64,000 bases of DNA from Lentilitoribacter sp. Alg239-R112. Its GTDB lineage: Bacteria; Pseudomonadota; Alphaproteobacteria; Rhizobiales; Rhizobiaceae. Where the stretch lies: the NCBI RefSeq assembly GCF_900537175.1, contig NZ_LS999833.1, positions 1 to 64,000 on the forward strand. The letters run 5' to 3'. A program made the position numbers and the translations under genes. The notes beneath the pieces were generated by a model. It was not told where the DNA came from, made no database searches, and saw only the letters and a program-made list of their open reading frames with translations. Below are positions 24,917 to 33,452 of this stretch, piece by piece (within the stretch, counting starts at the first letter, position 1; the number at the start of each line of letters is the position of its first letter).

Positions 24917-25186
24917 ATGTCTGTTCAAACTATTCAGGTGAGCTCATCTGCGGCTATTGATAGCGCCGTAACTGGCTATCTCAATCAAGGTTTTACGGTT
25001 GCAAACCGCACCGATACCAAAGCCATTATGCAGAAGAACAAAGCGCCACTAAGCGCAGCTATGATTATTCTTGGCCTCATCGTCCCTATCTTTGGCTGGG
25101 CGTTCCTCATTGGCTATCTGATTATCCACGGTTCAAAGCCCGCATCTCAAGTGATTGAAATCAATCTGGCGGCTGAAGACTCATGA
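24917..25186 (+). CDS. 89-residue membrane protein, first gene of a possible phase-variable operon
   Basis: ATG 24917 has GGAG eight bases upstream. The N-terminal half (SAAIDSAVTGYLNQGFTVAN) is soluble; the second half forms a helical hairpin of two membrane spans (AAMIILGLIVPIFGWAFLIG). It overlaps the next gene by four bases (ATGA). Small proteins of this plan occur beside zinc-ribbon proteins, but no function is known. Its expression may depend on the upstream inverted-repeat segment. Confidence 0.65.
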   Translation: MSVQTIQVSSSAAIDSAVTGYLNQGFTVANRTDTKAIMQKNKAPLSAAMIILGLIVPIFGWAFLIGYLIIHGSKPASQVIEINLAAEDS

Positions 25187-25848
25187 AGCGCATCATCTAT
25201 CCCGTTATTGCTTTGGTTCTCGCTGGCTGCGTCACCGATACAGAAATACTCGGCAACTGGCAGCAAACAGTAAAACAAGCAAACCTTAAGCCAGACCTCG
25301 TCTGGCTTGGCGGAGACGGCCATAAAAGCCATTTCCACGGCATTCCAACCCGTGCCGAAGCTGTTGCGCTTGTGGGCGCTAACAAAGGCAAATTCGGCGG
25401 CATGGTTGGCTATGTCCATAAGCTCAACATTAAGAGCAATCGTGCAGCCATTGAGATAGCACCCCGCATTACGTCAGAAAACAATCGGGACTGCTATTTT
25501 AGATATGGCGGCGGTACGGATTATCTTGATTGTTTGCAAAGCAATAAGGGTATTTTTACATCAACCGTGACTTGCCATATCTCCAACTGGAAGGCCGTTA
25601 ATCAAGCCACGGGCGGTACCATGCAATCAAACTTCAACAACCGCGAAAATGACCGCAACGCGTGGGATCACATCATGGTTGAAGGCGTTATTCACCGCGT
25701 TGAAGACAAAATCAGCAGCTACGACACAACGCCTCGTTATGGGTATGTTGGTTATGGCCGTAACGTGACCGTTTTCCAACATCGCACAATTCATATCAAT
25801 AAATGCCGCATAGCTGTCTATCGCGGCAAAGTCATCCCAAAAATCTAA
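25183..25848 (+). CDS. Lipoprotein of unknown function
   Basis: 221 residues with a lipoprotein signal peptide: MKRIIYPVIALVLAGC, lipobox LAGC, acylated Cys at residue 16. The mature protein has several Cys (CYFRYGGGTDYLDC, TCHISNW) that may form disulfides and a Tyr/Gly-rich region near the C-terminus. It should be anchored in a membrane facing the periplasm or outside. Translationally coupled to the membrane protein before it. Confidence 0.7.
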   Translation: MKRIIYPVIALVLAGCVTDTEILGNWQQTVKQANLKPDLVWLGGDGHKSHFHGIPTRAEAVALVGANKGKFGGMVGYVHKLNIKSNRAAIEIAPRITSENNRDCYFRYGGGTDYLDCLQSNKGIFTSTVTCHISNWKAVNQATGGTMQSNFNNRENDRNAWDHIMVEGVIHRVEDKISSYDTTPRYGYVGYGRNVTVFQHRTIHINKCRIAVYRGKVIPKI

Positions 25849-25868
25849 ATATTATTCGGAGAAACCCC

Positions 25869-27245
25869 ATGACAACCATGTGGACATGTAAATTTTGTGA
25901 AAAACCAGTCGCGCCCAACGCCTCCAAATGCCCTGCTTGCGGCGGTCATTTTGGTGTTGCTGAGCGTGGATATATGCGTGGCCAAGCTCGTGTGACGAGT
26001 AGAGCTCAATCCAATAAAAGTAAGAACGTGGGGTGTTCCATCTTTCTTGTTCCGCTCCTTGGCGCAGGCATTTGGCTGGCATCCAGCGTGTTTGGGGAAG
26101 CCAGCGAATGGGAAGCCTTTGGTAAGAATAACGCGATGGTGACCAGCGCAGATGGAAAATTGATTATTCATTGCGAAAGCGGTGAAGGCAGCTCGCTAGA
26201 TCCCGGCATTAGCTTTTTTATTGAACCCACCAAAACCCTCCCACCATCGAAAGGTATGTTCTGGGGTATTTTTAATCGGGTTAAGGGAGAATTGATTGGC
26301 GGCGGCGAACGGGTTCGTTTCGACAATGACCGTTGGATATTATGGTCTAGCATCAAAGGGACTCTCAAAAACATGAAAGCGGGGAGTGAAATCCTCTTTC
26401 GTTATGACAAAGATCAATACCTTACTTTCCCCCTCACAGGCTCAAGTAAAGCGCTCGATGAATGCTTTAAACCCATTGTAGAACAAGATACCTACGCGCA
26501 TAGCAAGGTTGATATCATCGGCATTAAAACAGGCATGGCTTATTCAACCGTTGCCAAACAAGTGACAAAGCACCTTGGCGTAGAACGCGTTGACTTTAAT
26601 GATACAGATGCCACCTATTTTGGCACGACTACCCGATCAAATACGACCATCAAATTTGATTACTCGGCAACATGGCGCAAGAGTGAACCTCACCTACGCG
26701 AATATATCAAAGTTACTTTATCACCTGACTTGCTGGGCAAGCGGGTTCTTACAACTCAACGCGATCTATTTTATGAAACATCAGGTCGCAATTCTAAACC
26801 ACCGCTCTTTAAAACGATCTACAACGAGGGTTTAAAGGCGAAATACGGCAACCCGTCCATCTGGTATGAAAGTAATGATAAGTTAAGCGGAAGTATTGTT
26901 TGGTTTTTTAATCCAGACACGGGGAAGGCCTTTGGTGAATCTTACCCAATTGAATGCTTTGATGCGCAGAAAATTCATGAACCAACGTGGAACGTTGCTG
27001 CTTCAACCCAAAACTATAGCCGCTTTGAAAACCAATACAGCCAAATTGCTAAAACTTGCGGCCCTTACATCAAAGTTAAATATGATAAGAGTGGCCAATT
27101 TCTAAAAAACCTCACCACAACCATGGTGGACGTTCCCCTTATCTTTGATACGGTTATGTATCTGTACCGTAACCTCAAAAGTGCGACTGATACGAAAGAG
27201 GAGAAACTGTTGAAGCAGTCATCTGATGTGAAGACGAAGTTTTGA
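25869..27245 (+). CDS. Zinc-ribbon membrane protein with large exported domain
   Basis: 458 residues. An N-terminal zinc ribbon has two Cys pairs (CKFC, CPAC; about residues 6-23), a single membrane span follows (IFLVPLLGAGIWLASSVFG; about 60-78), then a roughly 380-residue domain with Cys in ESYPIECFD and AKTCGPY that would lie outside the membrane. GGAG lies seven bases upstream. It completes the three-gene operon of membrane protein, lipoprotein and zinc-ribbon protein. No enzymatic motif is recognised. Confidence 0.65.
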   Translation: MTTMWTCKFCEKPVAPNASKCPACGGHFGVAERGYMRGQARVTSRAQSNKSKNVGCSIFLVPLLGAGIWLASSVFGEASEWEAFGKNNAMVTSADGKLIIHCESGEGSSLDPGISFFIEPTKTLPPSKGMFWGIFNRVKGELIGGGERVRFDNDRWILWSSIKGTLKNMKAGSEILFRYDKDQYLTFPLTGSSKALDECFKPIVEQDTYAHSKVDIIGIKTGMAYSTVAKQVTKHLGVERVDFNDTDATYFGTTTRSNTTIKFDYSATWRKSEPHLREYIKVTLSPDLLGKRVLTTQRDLFYETSGRNSKPPLFKTIYNEGLKAKYGNPSIWYESNDKLSGSIVWFFNPDTGKAFGESYPIECFDAQKIHEPTWNVAASTQNYSRFENQYSQIAKTCGPYIKVKYDKSGQFLKNLTTTMVDVPLIFDTVMYLYRNLKSATDTKEEKLLKQSSDVKTKF

Positions 27246-27563
27246 TTATCATAAAAGGAACAGACCCTTAATGTCATTCAAAACCTCAGTGCGATGAATA
27301 GTTAGAAAAACATAAAAATATGTTACAACTCAAACATCAACTAGAGACCTTCCGAACCTTCAAGCAACGCTTCATTATATTTACTTTTTGCAACATCAAA
27401 TTCAAAATAATCTGACTTATAACAAGTTTCCTAAATGCTTCCTTGTGGTGACCTATCAAGATGGGGTAGGTAAACTCATTCAATCGCGGGTTTCTTTGAA
27501 TGGCGTCACAGCGGGTTTGGAAAATATAAATTAGAGGGGACGGGCCCCTTGTAATCTCCATCC
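27246..27563. other. Gene-poor stretch
   Basis: Convergent space between the zinc-ribbon gene and the small minus-strand genes. A 74-codon minus-strand frame (27337-27561) begins right after the stop of the next gene, but its composition is not convincing. Nothing else is evident. Confidence 0.4.
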
Positions 27564-27782
27564 CTATTTAGGGCTTGTAATTAGAGAATGGATGGCTTCA
27601 TGAGCTTCTCGAAGCTCAGATCGCTCATCATCAAGAAACAACGTATGCACGTTGTTGATGGCTGTTTCTAAATCTATGGCATCCACTGTTATTTCGTAAA
27701 TAATTGTTTCCTCCACCTCTATGTCAAAAGAACGCTGGCCGTTGAGGGCCAGCGCATTGAGATGTGATTTGAGAAGAGGCAT
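27564..27782 (-). CDS. 72-residue acidic protein
   Basis: Starts at ATG 27782, directly behind the upstream small gene, whose final codons supply the AGGAGG ribosome binding site. The sequence alternates strand-like IEVEETIIYEITVDAIDLE with a charged helix (DDERSELREAHEAIHSL). Soluble and of unknown function; typical of the small conserved genes that ride on conjugative elements. Confidence 0.6.
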   Translation of the reverse strand: MPLLKSHLNALALNGQRSFDIEVEETIIYEITVDAIDLETAINNVHTLFLDDERSELREAHEAIHSLITSPK

Positions 27783-27982
27783 TATGCAGCCTCCTTTGTT
27801 TTGATCTTGATTTTGCGAACAACCATTTTACCCTCAACAAGAGGTGTGTAGTTCACCGCAAGGTTCATGCCCTCGCCGTCTTTATGCTGCCAGGCAACAC
27901 CTATTTTCGTCCAACGTGCATTGTCGTTTTCTCCAACGACGTGAAAGATTTCATGTGTTGGCTTGTGGTTTTGTTTTGTCAT
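27782..27982 (-). CDS. 66-residue conserved mobile-element protein
   Basis: Starts at ATG 27982, with GGAG upstream. The sequence THEIFHVVGENDNARWTKIG followed by AWQHKDGEGMNL is widely shared among small proteins of rhizobial plasmids and islands whose function is unknown; this recognition is from memory. The C-terminus is basic (KIKIKTKEAA). Overlaps the next gene by one base. Confidence 0.7.
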   Translation of the reverse strand: MTKQNHKPTHEIFHVVGENDNARWTKIGVAWQHKDGEGMNLAVNYTPLVEGKMVVRKIKIKTKEAA

Positions 27983-28608
27983 TTTATTTCTCCTTTTTAA
28001 TTGCCTCAGCGCCATTCGCTTCGGTTGTGAATTTTTAAGGAACGTGCGCTTGAGCAACGACGCAATGTCTCTTCTCGGTTTGGTGCGGAAGACGACTTGC
28101 GGTGGGGCTGCAAACGTTCATGTTCACAAACGATCCGATTGCGAAGCGCTGAGGTTTAAAAAGTGAGAAATCACAAAACAGACGACCACAAACCATGACT
28201 ATTTTACAGCTTGGAAACAATGCACTTGGTCAGGATGAAGGCTGCATAAGGAAGGTGGGACAATCCATAAACACACCCCACTTCATAAAATGGTTGTTTG
28301 CGAAAAGGCGGTGCAGCAAAATGTATGATGTTGGACACATCGCAATGCGCTGCCCGTGCAGGCCGTCACTAGACGAAATCGGGTAGTGACGGCTCTGCCG
28401 AAAACGGCTGCCATGCAGGGATGACCCGCACTCTTAGGCAATGACGGTCCAATGATGACACCAAGATTCTTTGTCATTTTTTGACGAATACTTTGGACAA
28501 AAGCAACGATCTATACCATGATTTTATCACGATGCCGATCACTGTAAGGAACGTGCATCCAAACTAATCACCTCATATTTTTACTTGTAAACTGCAAAGG
28601 AAATAGCC
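27983..28608. other. Non-coding stretch with one strong inverted repeat
   Basis: No coding frame is supported. GCCGTCACTA (28362-28371) and its complement TAGTGACGGC (28384-28393) form a 10-bp stem with a 12-base loop. Confidence 0.5.
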
Positions 28609-28650
28609 ATGAAGCTATGCTGTCCACGACCGCCACCGTGCGGAAATTAA
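28609..28650 (+). CDS. 13-residue leader-like peptide (MKLCCPRPPPCGN)
   Basis: AAAGG lies eight bases before the ATG, and the peptide carries three Cys and a Pro-Pro-Pro run. It is followed by hairpin CTGTATT/GAATACAG and then a terminator at 28696. The leader peptide, hairpin and terminator order is that of an attenuator. This is inference; the peptide may also be chance. Confidence 0.3.
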   Translation: MKLCCPRPPPCGN

Positions 28651-28695
28651 ACTGTATTTATAGAATACAGCGCCCATCTGGGCACGGTATGAAAC

Positions 28696-28717
28696 AAGCA
28701 CCTTCGGGTGCTTTTTT
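28696..28717 (+). terminator. Rho-independent terminator upstream of an integrase gene
   Basis: AAGCACC-TTC-GGGTGCTT followed by TTTTT. Confidence 0.75.
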
Positions 28718-28851
28718 ATGCCCTCGTCTTTCCCGCAATACATCGAAAGGAGAAACAGACTATCGGTCTTTACCGCAGTCTTATGCGGGCTATGCCACCC
28801 ACGGGTACGTAGCGACCATGAACACTAACCAACAAAATGAAAGAATAGAAT

Positions 28852-29724
28852 ATGGATCATCTCACGATGGACCTTGTAAAGATAAGCCGTCGCCACCGCG
28901 ACGGTTCAATTGGCACACAGAAGAACCGCCAGCGAGGCCTAACCGCTATGGCTAAACAACTAAGTTCACTAGGGTATCAACTTAAATCTGCGCATAGCCT
29001 TAAACCAAAACACGTCCATGCTTTGGTAGAAACATGGCAGAACACAGATTGCACACCTGCAACGATTAGAAACAGATTAAGTTGGCTGAGATGGTGGGCA
29101 GAAAAGATTAATAAATCAGCGATTATTGAACGGAATAATCGCGCATATAATGCAGCAGACCGCAACACAATTGAGATCAATCGAGCACAATCTCTCGATC
29201 ATGAGAAACTCAACGCTATAGAATGCCCACATGTCAAAGCTGCCCTATTACTACAGGCCGCATTTGGCCTGAGACGTGAAGAAGCTATGAAGTTCCAACC
29301 AAGCTTTGCCATGGGGCAAGATAGAATTAAGCTGAAAGGAAGCTGGACAAAAGGCGGACGTTATCGAGAAATTCCAATAACCAGCGCCCATCAATACAAA
29401 GTATTAGATTTAGCGCAACGCATTGCAGGCAAAGGCTCATTAATCCCATCTGATAAATCTTATAGAAAACAGCTTAAGTCCTATGAATACCAGACGCTTA
29501 AAGCGGGTCTTAGAAATACCCATGGCCTAAGACATAAATACGCCCAATGGCGATATGCAAAGCTCACAGACATGCCCTGCCCTCACGCTGGCGGTAAACG
29601 CTGGCGCGACATGACCAAGCAAGAAAGAGCTAAAGACAGAGAGGCAAGACGTATGATTTCAAATGAGCTGGGCCATAGCCGCCTTGCGATTACCGATATT
29701 TATCTTGGAAAGGCAATGCGATGA
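28852..29724 (+). CDS. Tyrosine integrase of the plasmid/ICE type
   Basis: 290 residues. An N-terminal SAM-like DNA-binding domain (TPATIRNRLSWLRWWAEKIN) is followed by a catalytic domain with Arg in AFGLRREEAMKF, the HGLRHKYAQWRY block and ELGHSRLAITDIYLG with the nucleophilic Tyr. The Cys/His insert between the last two blocks (MPCPHAGGKRW) is typical of the integrases found on conjugative plasmids and ICEs (Phage_integr_N plus Integrase_1 architecture). No attachment repeat belonging to it is apparent. The start has a poor ribosome binding site. Confidence 0.8.
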   Translation: MDHLTMDLVKISRRHRDGSIGTQKNRQRGLTAMAKQLSSLGYQLKSAHSLKPKHVHALVETWQNTDCTPATIRNRLSWLRWWAEKINKSAIIERNNRAYNAADRNTIEINRAQSLDHEKLNAIECPHVKAALLLQAAFGLRREEAMKFQPSFAMGQDRIKLKGSWTKGGRYREIPITSAHQYKVLDLAQRIAGKGSLIPSDKSYRKQLKSYEYQTLKAGLRNTHGLRHKYAQWRYAKLTDMPCPHAGGKRWRDMTKQERAKDREARRMISNELGHSRLAITDIYLGKAMR

Positions 29725-30023
29725 ATTATGCTGAAGACATAAGAGCAAAGACGCAAGCCTCCCGCCATGACTATGCACACATGCTTTTTAACATCCAAAG
29801 AATCCAAGATTTTATAAAAAACAAAGCCAGCGATGGCCACTGCCAACTGCGCATCTTTCAAAGTCATCCGCATGAACTCAAGGATGAGATTGCAACACAA
29901 GCACTTCTTCAATGGCTAGATGAGAATGGATTTCATTACTCATGGGAAGAAACATTTATCCAAGCAGATAAACTAAGACCACGTACTTACGGCAAGTACC
30001 ATGAGCTTGTGATCAACTGGTGA
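29721..30023 (+). CDS. 100-residue protein coupled to the integrase
   Basis: ATG overlaps the integrase stop by four bases. Helical N-terminus with RQD/YAHMLFNIQRIQDFI, then a compact region with two Trp (LLQWLDENGFHYSWEETF). The coupling suggests a partner of the integrase or a directionality factor, although it is not obviously basic like excisionases. Unknown family. Confidence 0.6.
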   Translation: MNYAEDIRAKTQASRHDYAHMLFNIQRIQDFIKNKASDGHCQLRIFQSHPHELKDEIATQALLQWLDENGFHYSWEETFIQADKLRPRTYGKYHELVINW

Positions 30024-30235
30024 GAGGACTAACCTTCATGTTGGACAAATGCATTTCAACAAAACCCATAAAAACGCCTATTTTATAGGCATTAGCGGCT
30101 TAAAACTCAACACAACCTTAGTTAGATGTTACAATACAATTTAACATCATAAGCTTCACTTTTCCCCCGATTTTTTATGATCGCCCATTGAGCGGAATAC
30201 AAGAATCGGATTTTCTAACCGCAAAGGAGATAATA

Positions 30236-30586
30236 TTGTCTGCAGCACTACCAATGTTACATCGACTTTTACAAGGTGAACCCACCCTTCCTCATAACAA
30301 AGGGAAATGCATACTAGTACAATTTGAAGGTGAACCTCATATTTTGAGATCTGGTCAGATTGATGCATTCGCATTTGAACTCGAAAAATACTTTGACATG
30401 AAATTCCATCTGACTGGAATCGAAGATCGCTGTATTTTAACTTACTATAGACCTGAAATGTTCACAAAATCCATATCAAAATATATCCGTGAAAATATGA
30501 CAGTAAGTTTCATGGGACATTGCTCTACACGTTTTGGTATAGTTAGGGCAGATTTTTACGGACGGATTTTTACACTCCATGAGTAA
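30236..30586 (+). CDS. Unknown partner protein of a nucleoside-phosphorylase-fold effector
   Basis: About 116 residues. I choose TTG 30236 because AAGGAG lies six bases upstream; an in-frame TTG at 30188 lacks a site. Soluble, with GKCILVQFEGEPHILRSGQI, two Cys and no catalytic motif I recognise. It overlaps the next gene by eight bases, so the two products are made together. The pairing of a small protein with an enzyme recalls sensor/effector or inhibitor/effector pairs. Confidence 0.6.
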   Translation: MSAALPMLHRLLQGEPTLPHNKGKCILVQFEGEPHILRSGQIDAFAFELEKYFDMKFHLTGIEDRCILTYYRPEMFTKSISKYIRENMTVSFMGHCSTRFGIVRADFYGRIFTLHE

Positions 30587-31577
30587 TGAAACCTTTAAGC
30601 GGATGGCGGGCAAGAGCCCGCTTTCTTTTGCAATAATAATTCCAACAATTAAAGAATTTGACGTAATCGTACCCACGATCAAAGGTGCATTGGCGGAATT
30701 TATTTTGATAAATGCGAGCAGACCATCTGGACGAGTACCAGCAAAGGAAGAAAAGAGAGATAATCAGACCTTAACAAGCCAGATTATCGAAGTCGCTATC
30801 GGTGAACATTTCCATAAAGTTGGTTTTTTCTGTTCTACTCAGATGGGAAACGCATTCTCTGCAGCAATCACAGGGTACGTAATAAGTGAATATTCGCCAT
30901 CAATGATCATCAGCGCAGGCATTGCAGGTGGATTGAATCCGCTTAAAACAAAACTTGGTGACGTTATTATCCCATTCGAAGTTCGATATCTCGGTTATGA
31001 TAAGGTTGGTGATTATCTAAATTATGAAAAAGAAAAAAAACACACACAGGCTCTAGAAAAAATAACTATGTTTCAAGAGAATGACTTTTATATGAGATTT
31101 AAACAAAAAAGTGCTAACTTTTTCGATACTGACGGTTCAGCATACCTTGCACTTAAGGATTACCTCTCAGAATTAAAACTTGAAAGTACTGAATTGCAAG
31201 AAAGCGTAACCAATTCTCTTAATAAAAATGAAATCGAATATTCTGATCATGATTGTAAAATTTTTCGTGGCGATAAGACTGCTATTTTTTCTTGGGAAAA
31301 GGTTTTAGACAGCCGCAAGTTTGCAGAAGGCATCTCAGGCAAAAATGCTACTTTATTCGACGATTGCCCAGCAGTAGATATGGAATCTTATGGCTTTCTT
31401 CAAACAATTAACATTTTACCAAAAGGCAAAAGACCTGACGCTTTAATCGTTCGAGGCATTTCAGATTATGTTGGGTTAAAACATGTTACAGATAATTTAG
31501 ATTATAAATGGCGCAATCATGCAATGCGAAACGTTGGCTATACAATTTCAGAGATCATAAGAAAACGGAGTAAGTAG
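30579..31577 (+). CDS. Purine nucleoside phosphorylase/nucleosidase-fold protein, putative defence effector
   Basis: 332 residues with a PNP_UDP_1 fold: FAIIIPTIKEFDVI at the start, IISAGIAGGLN then GDVIIP (phosphate/ribose loop), VDMESYGFLQ (the ribose-binding Glu of this fold) and RGISDYVG with the catalytic Asp. An insert of about 90 residues rich in Lys/Glu separates the halves. Housekeeping enzymes are shorter (about 230-260). In bacteria PNP-domain proteins of this sort occur in antiviral systems as ATP nucleosidases. Activity and role here are inferred. Confidence 0.7.
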   Translation: MSNETFKRMAGKSPLSFAIIIPTIKEFDVIVPTIKGALAEFILINASRPSGRVPAKEEKRDNQTLTSQIIEVAIGEHFHKVGFFCSTQMGNAFSAAITGYVISEYSPSMIISAGIAGGLNPLKTKLGDVIIPFEVRYLGYDKVGDYLNYEKEKKHTQALEKITMFQENDFYMRFKQKSANFFDTDGSAYLALKDYLSELKLESTELQESVTNSLNKNEIEYSDHDCKIFRGDKTAIFSWEKVLDSRKFAEGISGKNATLFDDCPAVDMESYGFLQTINILPKGKRPDALIVRGISDYVGLKHVTDNLDYKWRNHAMRNVGYTISEIIRKRSK

Positions 31578-31670
31578 TCGATTTTTCACCAGTCATCTAT
31601 CAGTAGACATATAAAAATTCGATTTAAAATATTATCATAATAATGATTCTATATAGTGTTTTAAAAGAAG

Positions 31671-33119
31671 CTAACGCTCCCTATCTTGTTCCGGCTCCCT
31701 TTCGAGTTCCTGTATCATTTCGTTCATAGCCTCATCCATTTCCTTGGGATGGCGAGGTTCACGATATGGCCCAGGCACCGGATGATCGTTTTCCGCTTCA
31801 GGTAGTTGCAAATAGTTTTTGAGGCGTTCGATCATTGGCTGCTTAATAGCTTTTTGATAAGCACCTATTCTGTCAATATCATCTTGCCTCTGAATTTCCT
31901 GCATTCGCCGCATTAAAATAACATCTTTCGCAGCCTGGACAGCGTATTTACCCATTTCAGCAGCTTCTTCTAAAAGCTGTTTTTCTTGGTAGGTTCGATA
32001 CATATTGGATGCGCGAAGATAGACACTTTTTTGTGCATTTTCTATACGTTCACGCCGTGCCGCATCCATTTCTAAATCTTGCTTGTAAAGCTCGTGACGT
32101 GAGGCACGGTCATCCTGCGGTATATATGTTGCATCTTGCTGAAGCTCCGACGTTTGCTCAACATCTAATTCAAGCGACTGCGCCTCATATTCTGGCGGTA
32201 CAAGTTCTTGTTCCTCTATCCGTTCAAGTTTTTGATCCTGCCAGTAACGGTGTAGCTCTTCCCGCTCCGCTAATTTCATATCATGGGTGGGGACCTCTTT
32301 CGGTGGCCAATCATCTCTTTGCGTCAAGTTTGGATAAAGTTCTTTATCTGTTTGAGTTGGCTCTTGCATGTCACTCTCCTGTTCAGGCCGTTCCATTTCG
32401 TTTGATGTTTCTTCAACCTGTGCATGTTCATGCACTATCGGCTGAGAAGTATTTTCATGGTGATGCGAAGCATCTCGATGAGGCCCGCGATGCTTGGTCG
32501 GTTCCGCCTCAATCCCACGGGCCTTATAACTGCGGTGATCAACCCGTAGGGATGATCCCGATTTTTCTAAATATAGGTTGGTTATATCCGCCCACGCTTT
32601 GCGCGTTTCGGTAATAAACTTGCGTGTATCAATTGCTGTAATCTTGCCGCTAAATCCATCACGATCTAACGCAAAGGTCGTCAGTAAAATATGCGCATGG
32701 GGATTATGATCCTTTGGATCGTTATGAATGGCCACATCCACCACGCAGCCCATCGCAACAAACGGTTTAATAAAATCTTTGAGAAGCTGAATGCGATCAC
32801 GTGCGGGAACATCCCGCGTGAACGCCGCTTCAATCTTTTTTGCTAGTCGCGAATCTTTACGCTTGGCATTTTTTTCTACTGCATTCCAAAGTTGAGCACG
32901 ATTTTTGGCCCAATTCGCTGTTCCGTTTGGCGCAAAAATCTCTGCAAAAATCACATCATCATCACCCGCGTCTCGCGCGATGATCTCTTTATTTCTCTTA
33001 TCGCTAAACAGCGTTTCGCCCGACTGATAGGATGCCGCCACAATCGCGCTGCGCTGCCTCACATCTTCATTTTTGGCTGAAACATTGCCAATATGGCAAT
33101 GGATATTTCCGTCCTGCAT
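31671..33119 (-). CDS. MobA/MobL-family (MOBQ) relaxase
   Basis: 482 residues. The N-terminal relaxase domain has the catalytic Tyr in IVAASYQSGETL and the metal-binding motif HNPHAHILLTT. The C-terminal half is a Glu/Gln-rich coiled-coil region without helicase or primase motifs. It nicks oriT and pilots the strand. It is divergent from the coupling-protein gene across a region rich in inverted repeats, the probable oriT. No other mobilisation or mating-pair genes are present. Confidence 0.85.
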   Translation of the reverse strand: MQDGNIHCHIGNVSAKNEDVRQRSAIVAASYQSGETLFSDKRNKEIIARDAGDDDVIFAEIFAPNGTANWAKNRAQLWNAVEKNAKRKDSRLAKKIEAAFTRDVPARDRIQLLKDFIKPFVAMGCVVDVAIHNDPKDHNPHAHILLTTFALDRDGFSGKITAIDTRKFITETRKAWADITNLYLEKSGSSLRVDHRSYKARGIEAEPTKHRGPHRDASHHHENTSQPIVHEHAQVEETSNEMERPEQESDMQEPTQTDKELYPNLTQRDDWPPKEVPTHDMKLAEREELHRYWQDQKLERIEEQELVPPEYEAQSLELDVEQTSELQQDATYIPQDDRASRHELYKQDLEMDAARRERIENAQKSVYLRASNMYRTYQEKQLLEEAAEMGKYAVQAAKDVILMRRMQEIQRQDDIDRIGAYQKAIKQPMIERLKNYLQLPEAENDHPVPGPYREPRHPKEMDEAMNEMIQELEREPEQDRER

Positions 33120-33187
33120 AGCCTCACCAAGTACAATTTATCCAACAAGTGCGGCGAGCCGCGCTGTTGGTTTCCTTCTAAATCTGT

Positions 33188-33383
33188 CAAACGGCACGCC
33201 GTTTCCTATAAAAACCCATCCGCACGGTAAGTGCGGGGGTTGTAGGGGGTCGCCCCTACCGCACTCCGCGTTTTGACGTGCGGAACGCCGTTGAAACGCG
33301 GTTATAGGTTGACCAACTTGGGCTGCTTTATTCAAACCTGTAATACAAGTTGGGCAACCTGTAAGTGCGCTCTACAGGTTGCC
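33188..33383. other. Candidate origin of transfer (oriT)
   Basis: Lies between divergent relaxase and coupling genes. It contains the inverted repeat AAACGG/CCGTTT (33188-33204 area), GGTAAGTGCG (33226-33235), a GTAGGGG/CCCCTAC hairpin, CCAACTTG/CAAGTTGG, and GTAAGTGCGCTCT (33361-33373) inside a perfect 11-bp-arm repeat GGCAACCTGTA/TACAGGTTGCC (33353-33383). TAAGTGCG resembles the nick region of MOBQ plasmids. Which copy is cut is unknown. Confidence 0.6.
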
Positions 33384-33452
33384 GAGCTTAGTATTGACTC
33401 TTTTAAGTTGCAATGCCTAAGTTATACACCACGAGTTTCGGGGAGTGTAAAT

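Noticed and set aside
27337..27561. 74-codon minus-strand frame after the 72-residue protein
   Set aside because: Starts right after a stop with no clear site and its composition is unlike its neighbours; not supported.
27983..28851. CRISPR array or tandem repeat in the long non-coding stretch
   Set aside because: No regularly spaced repeats are present here or anywhere in the window.
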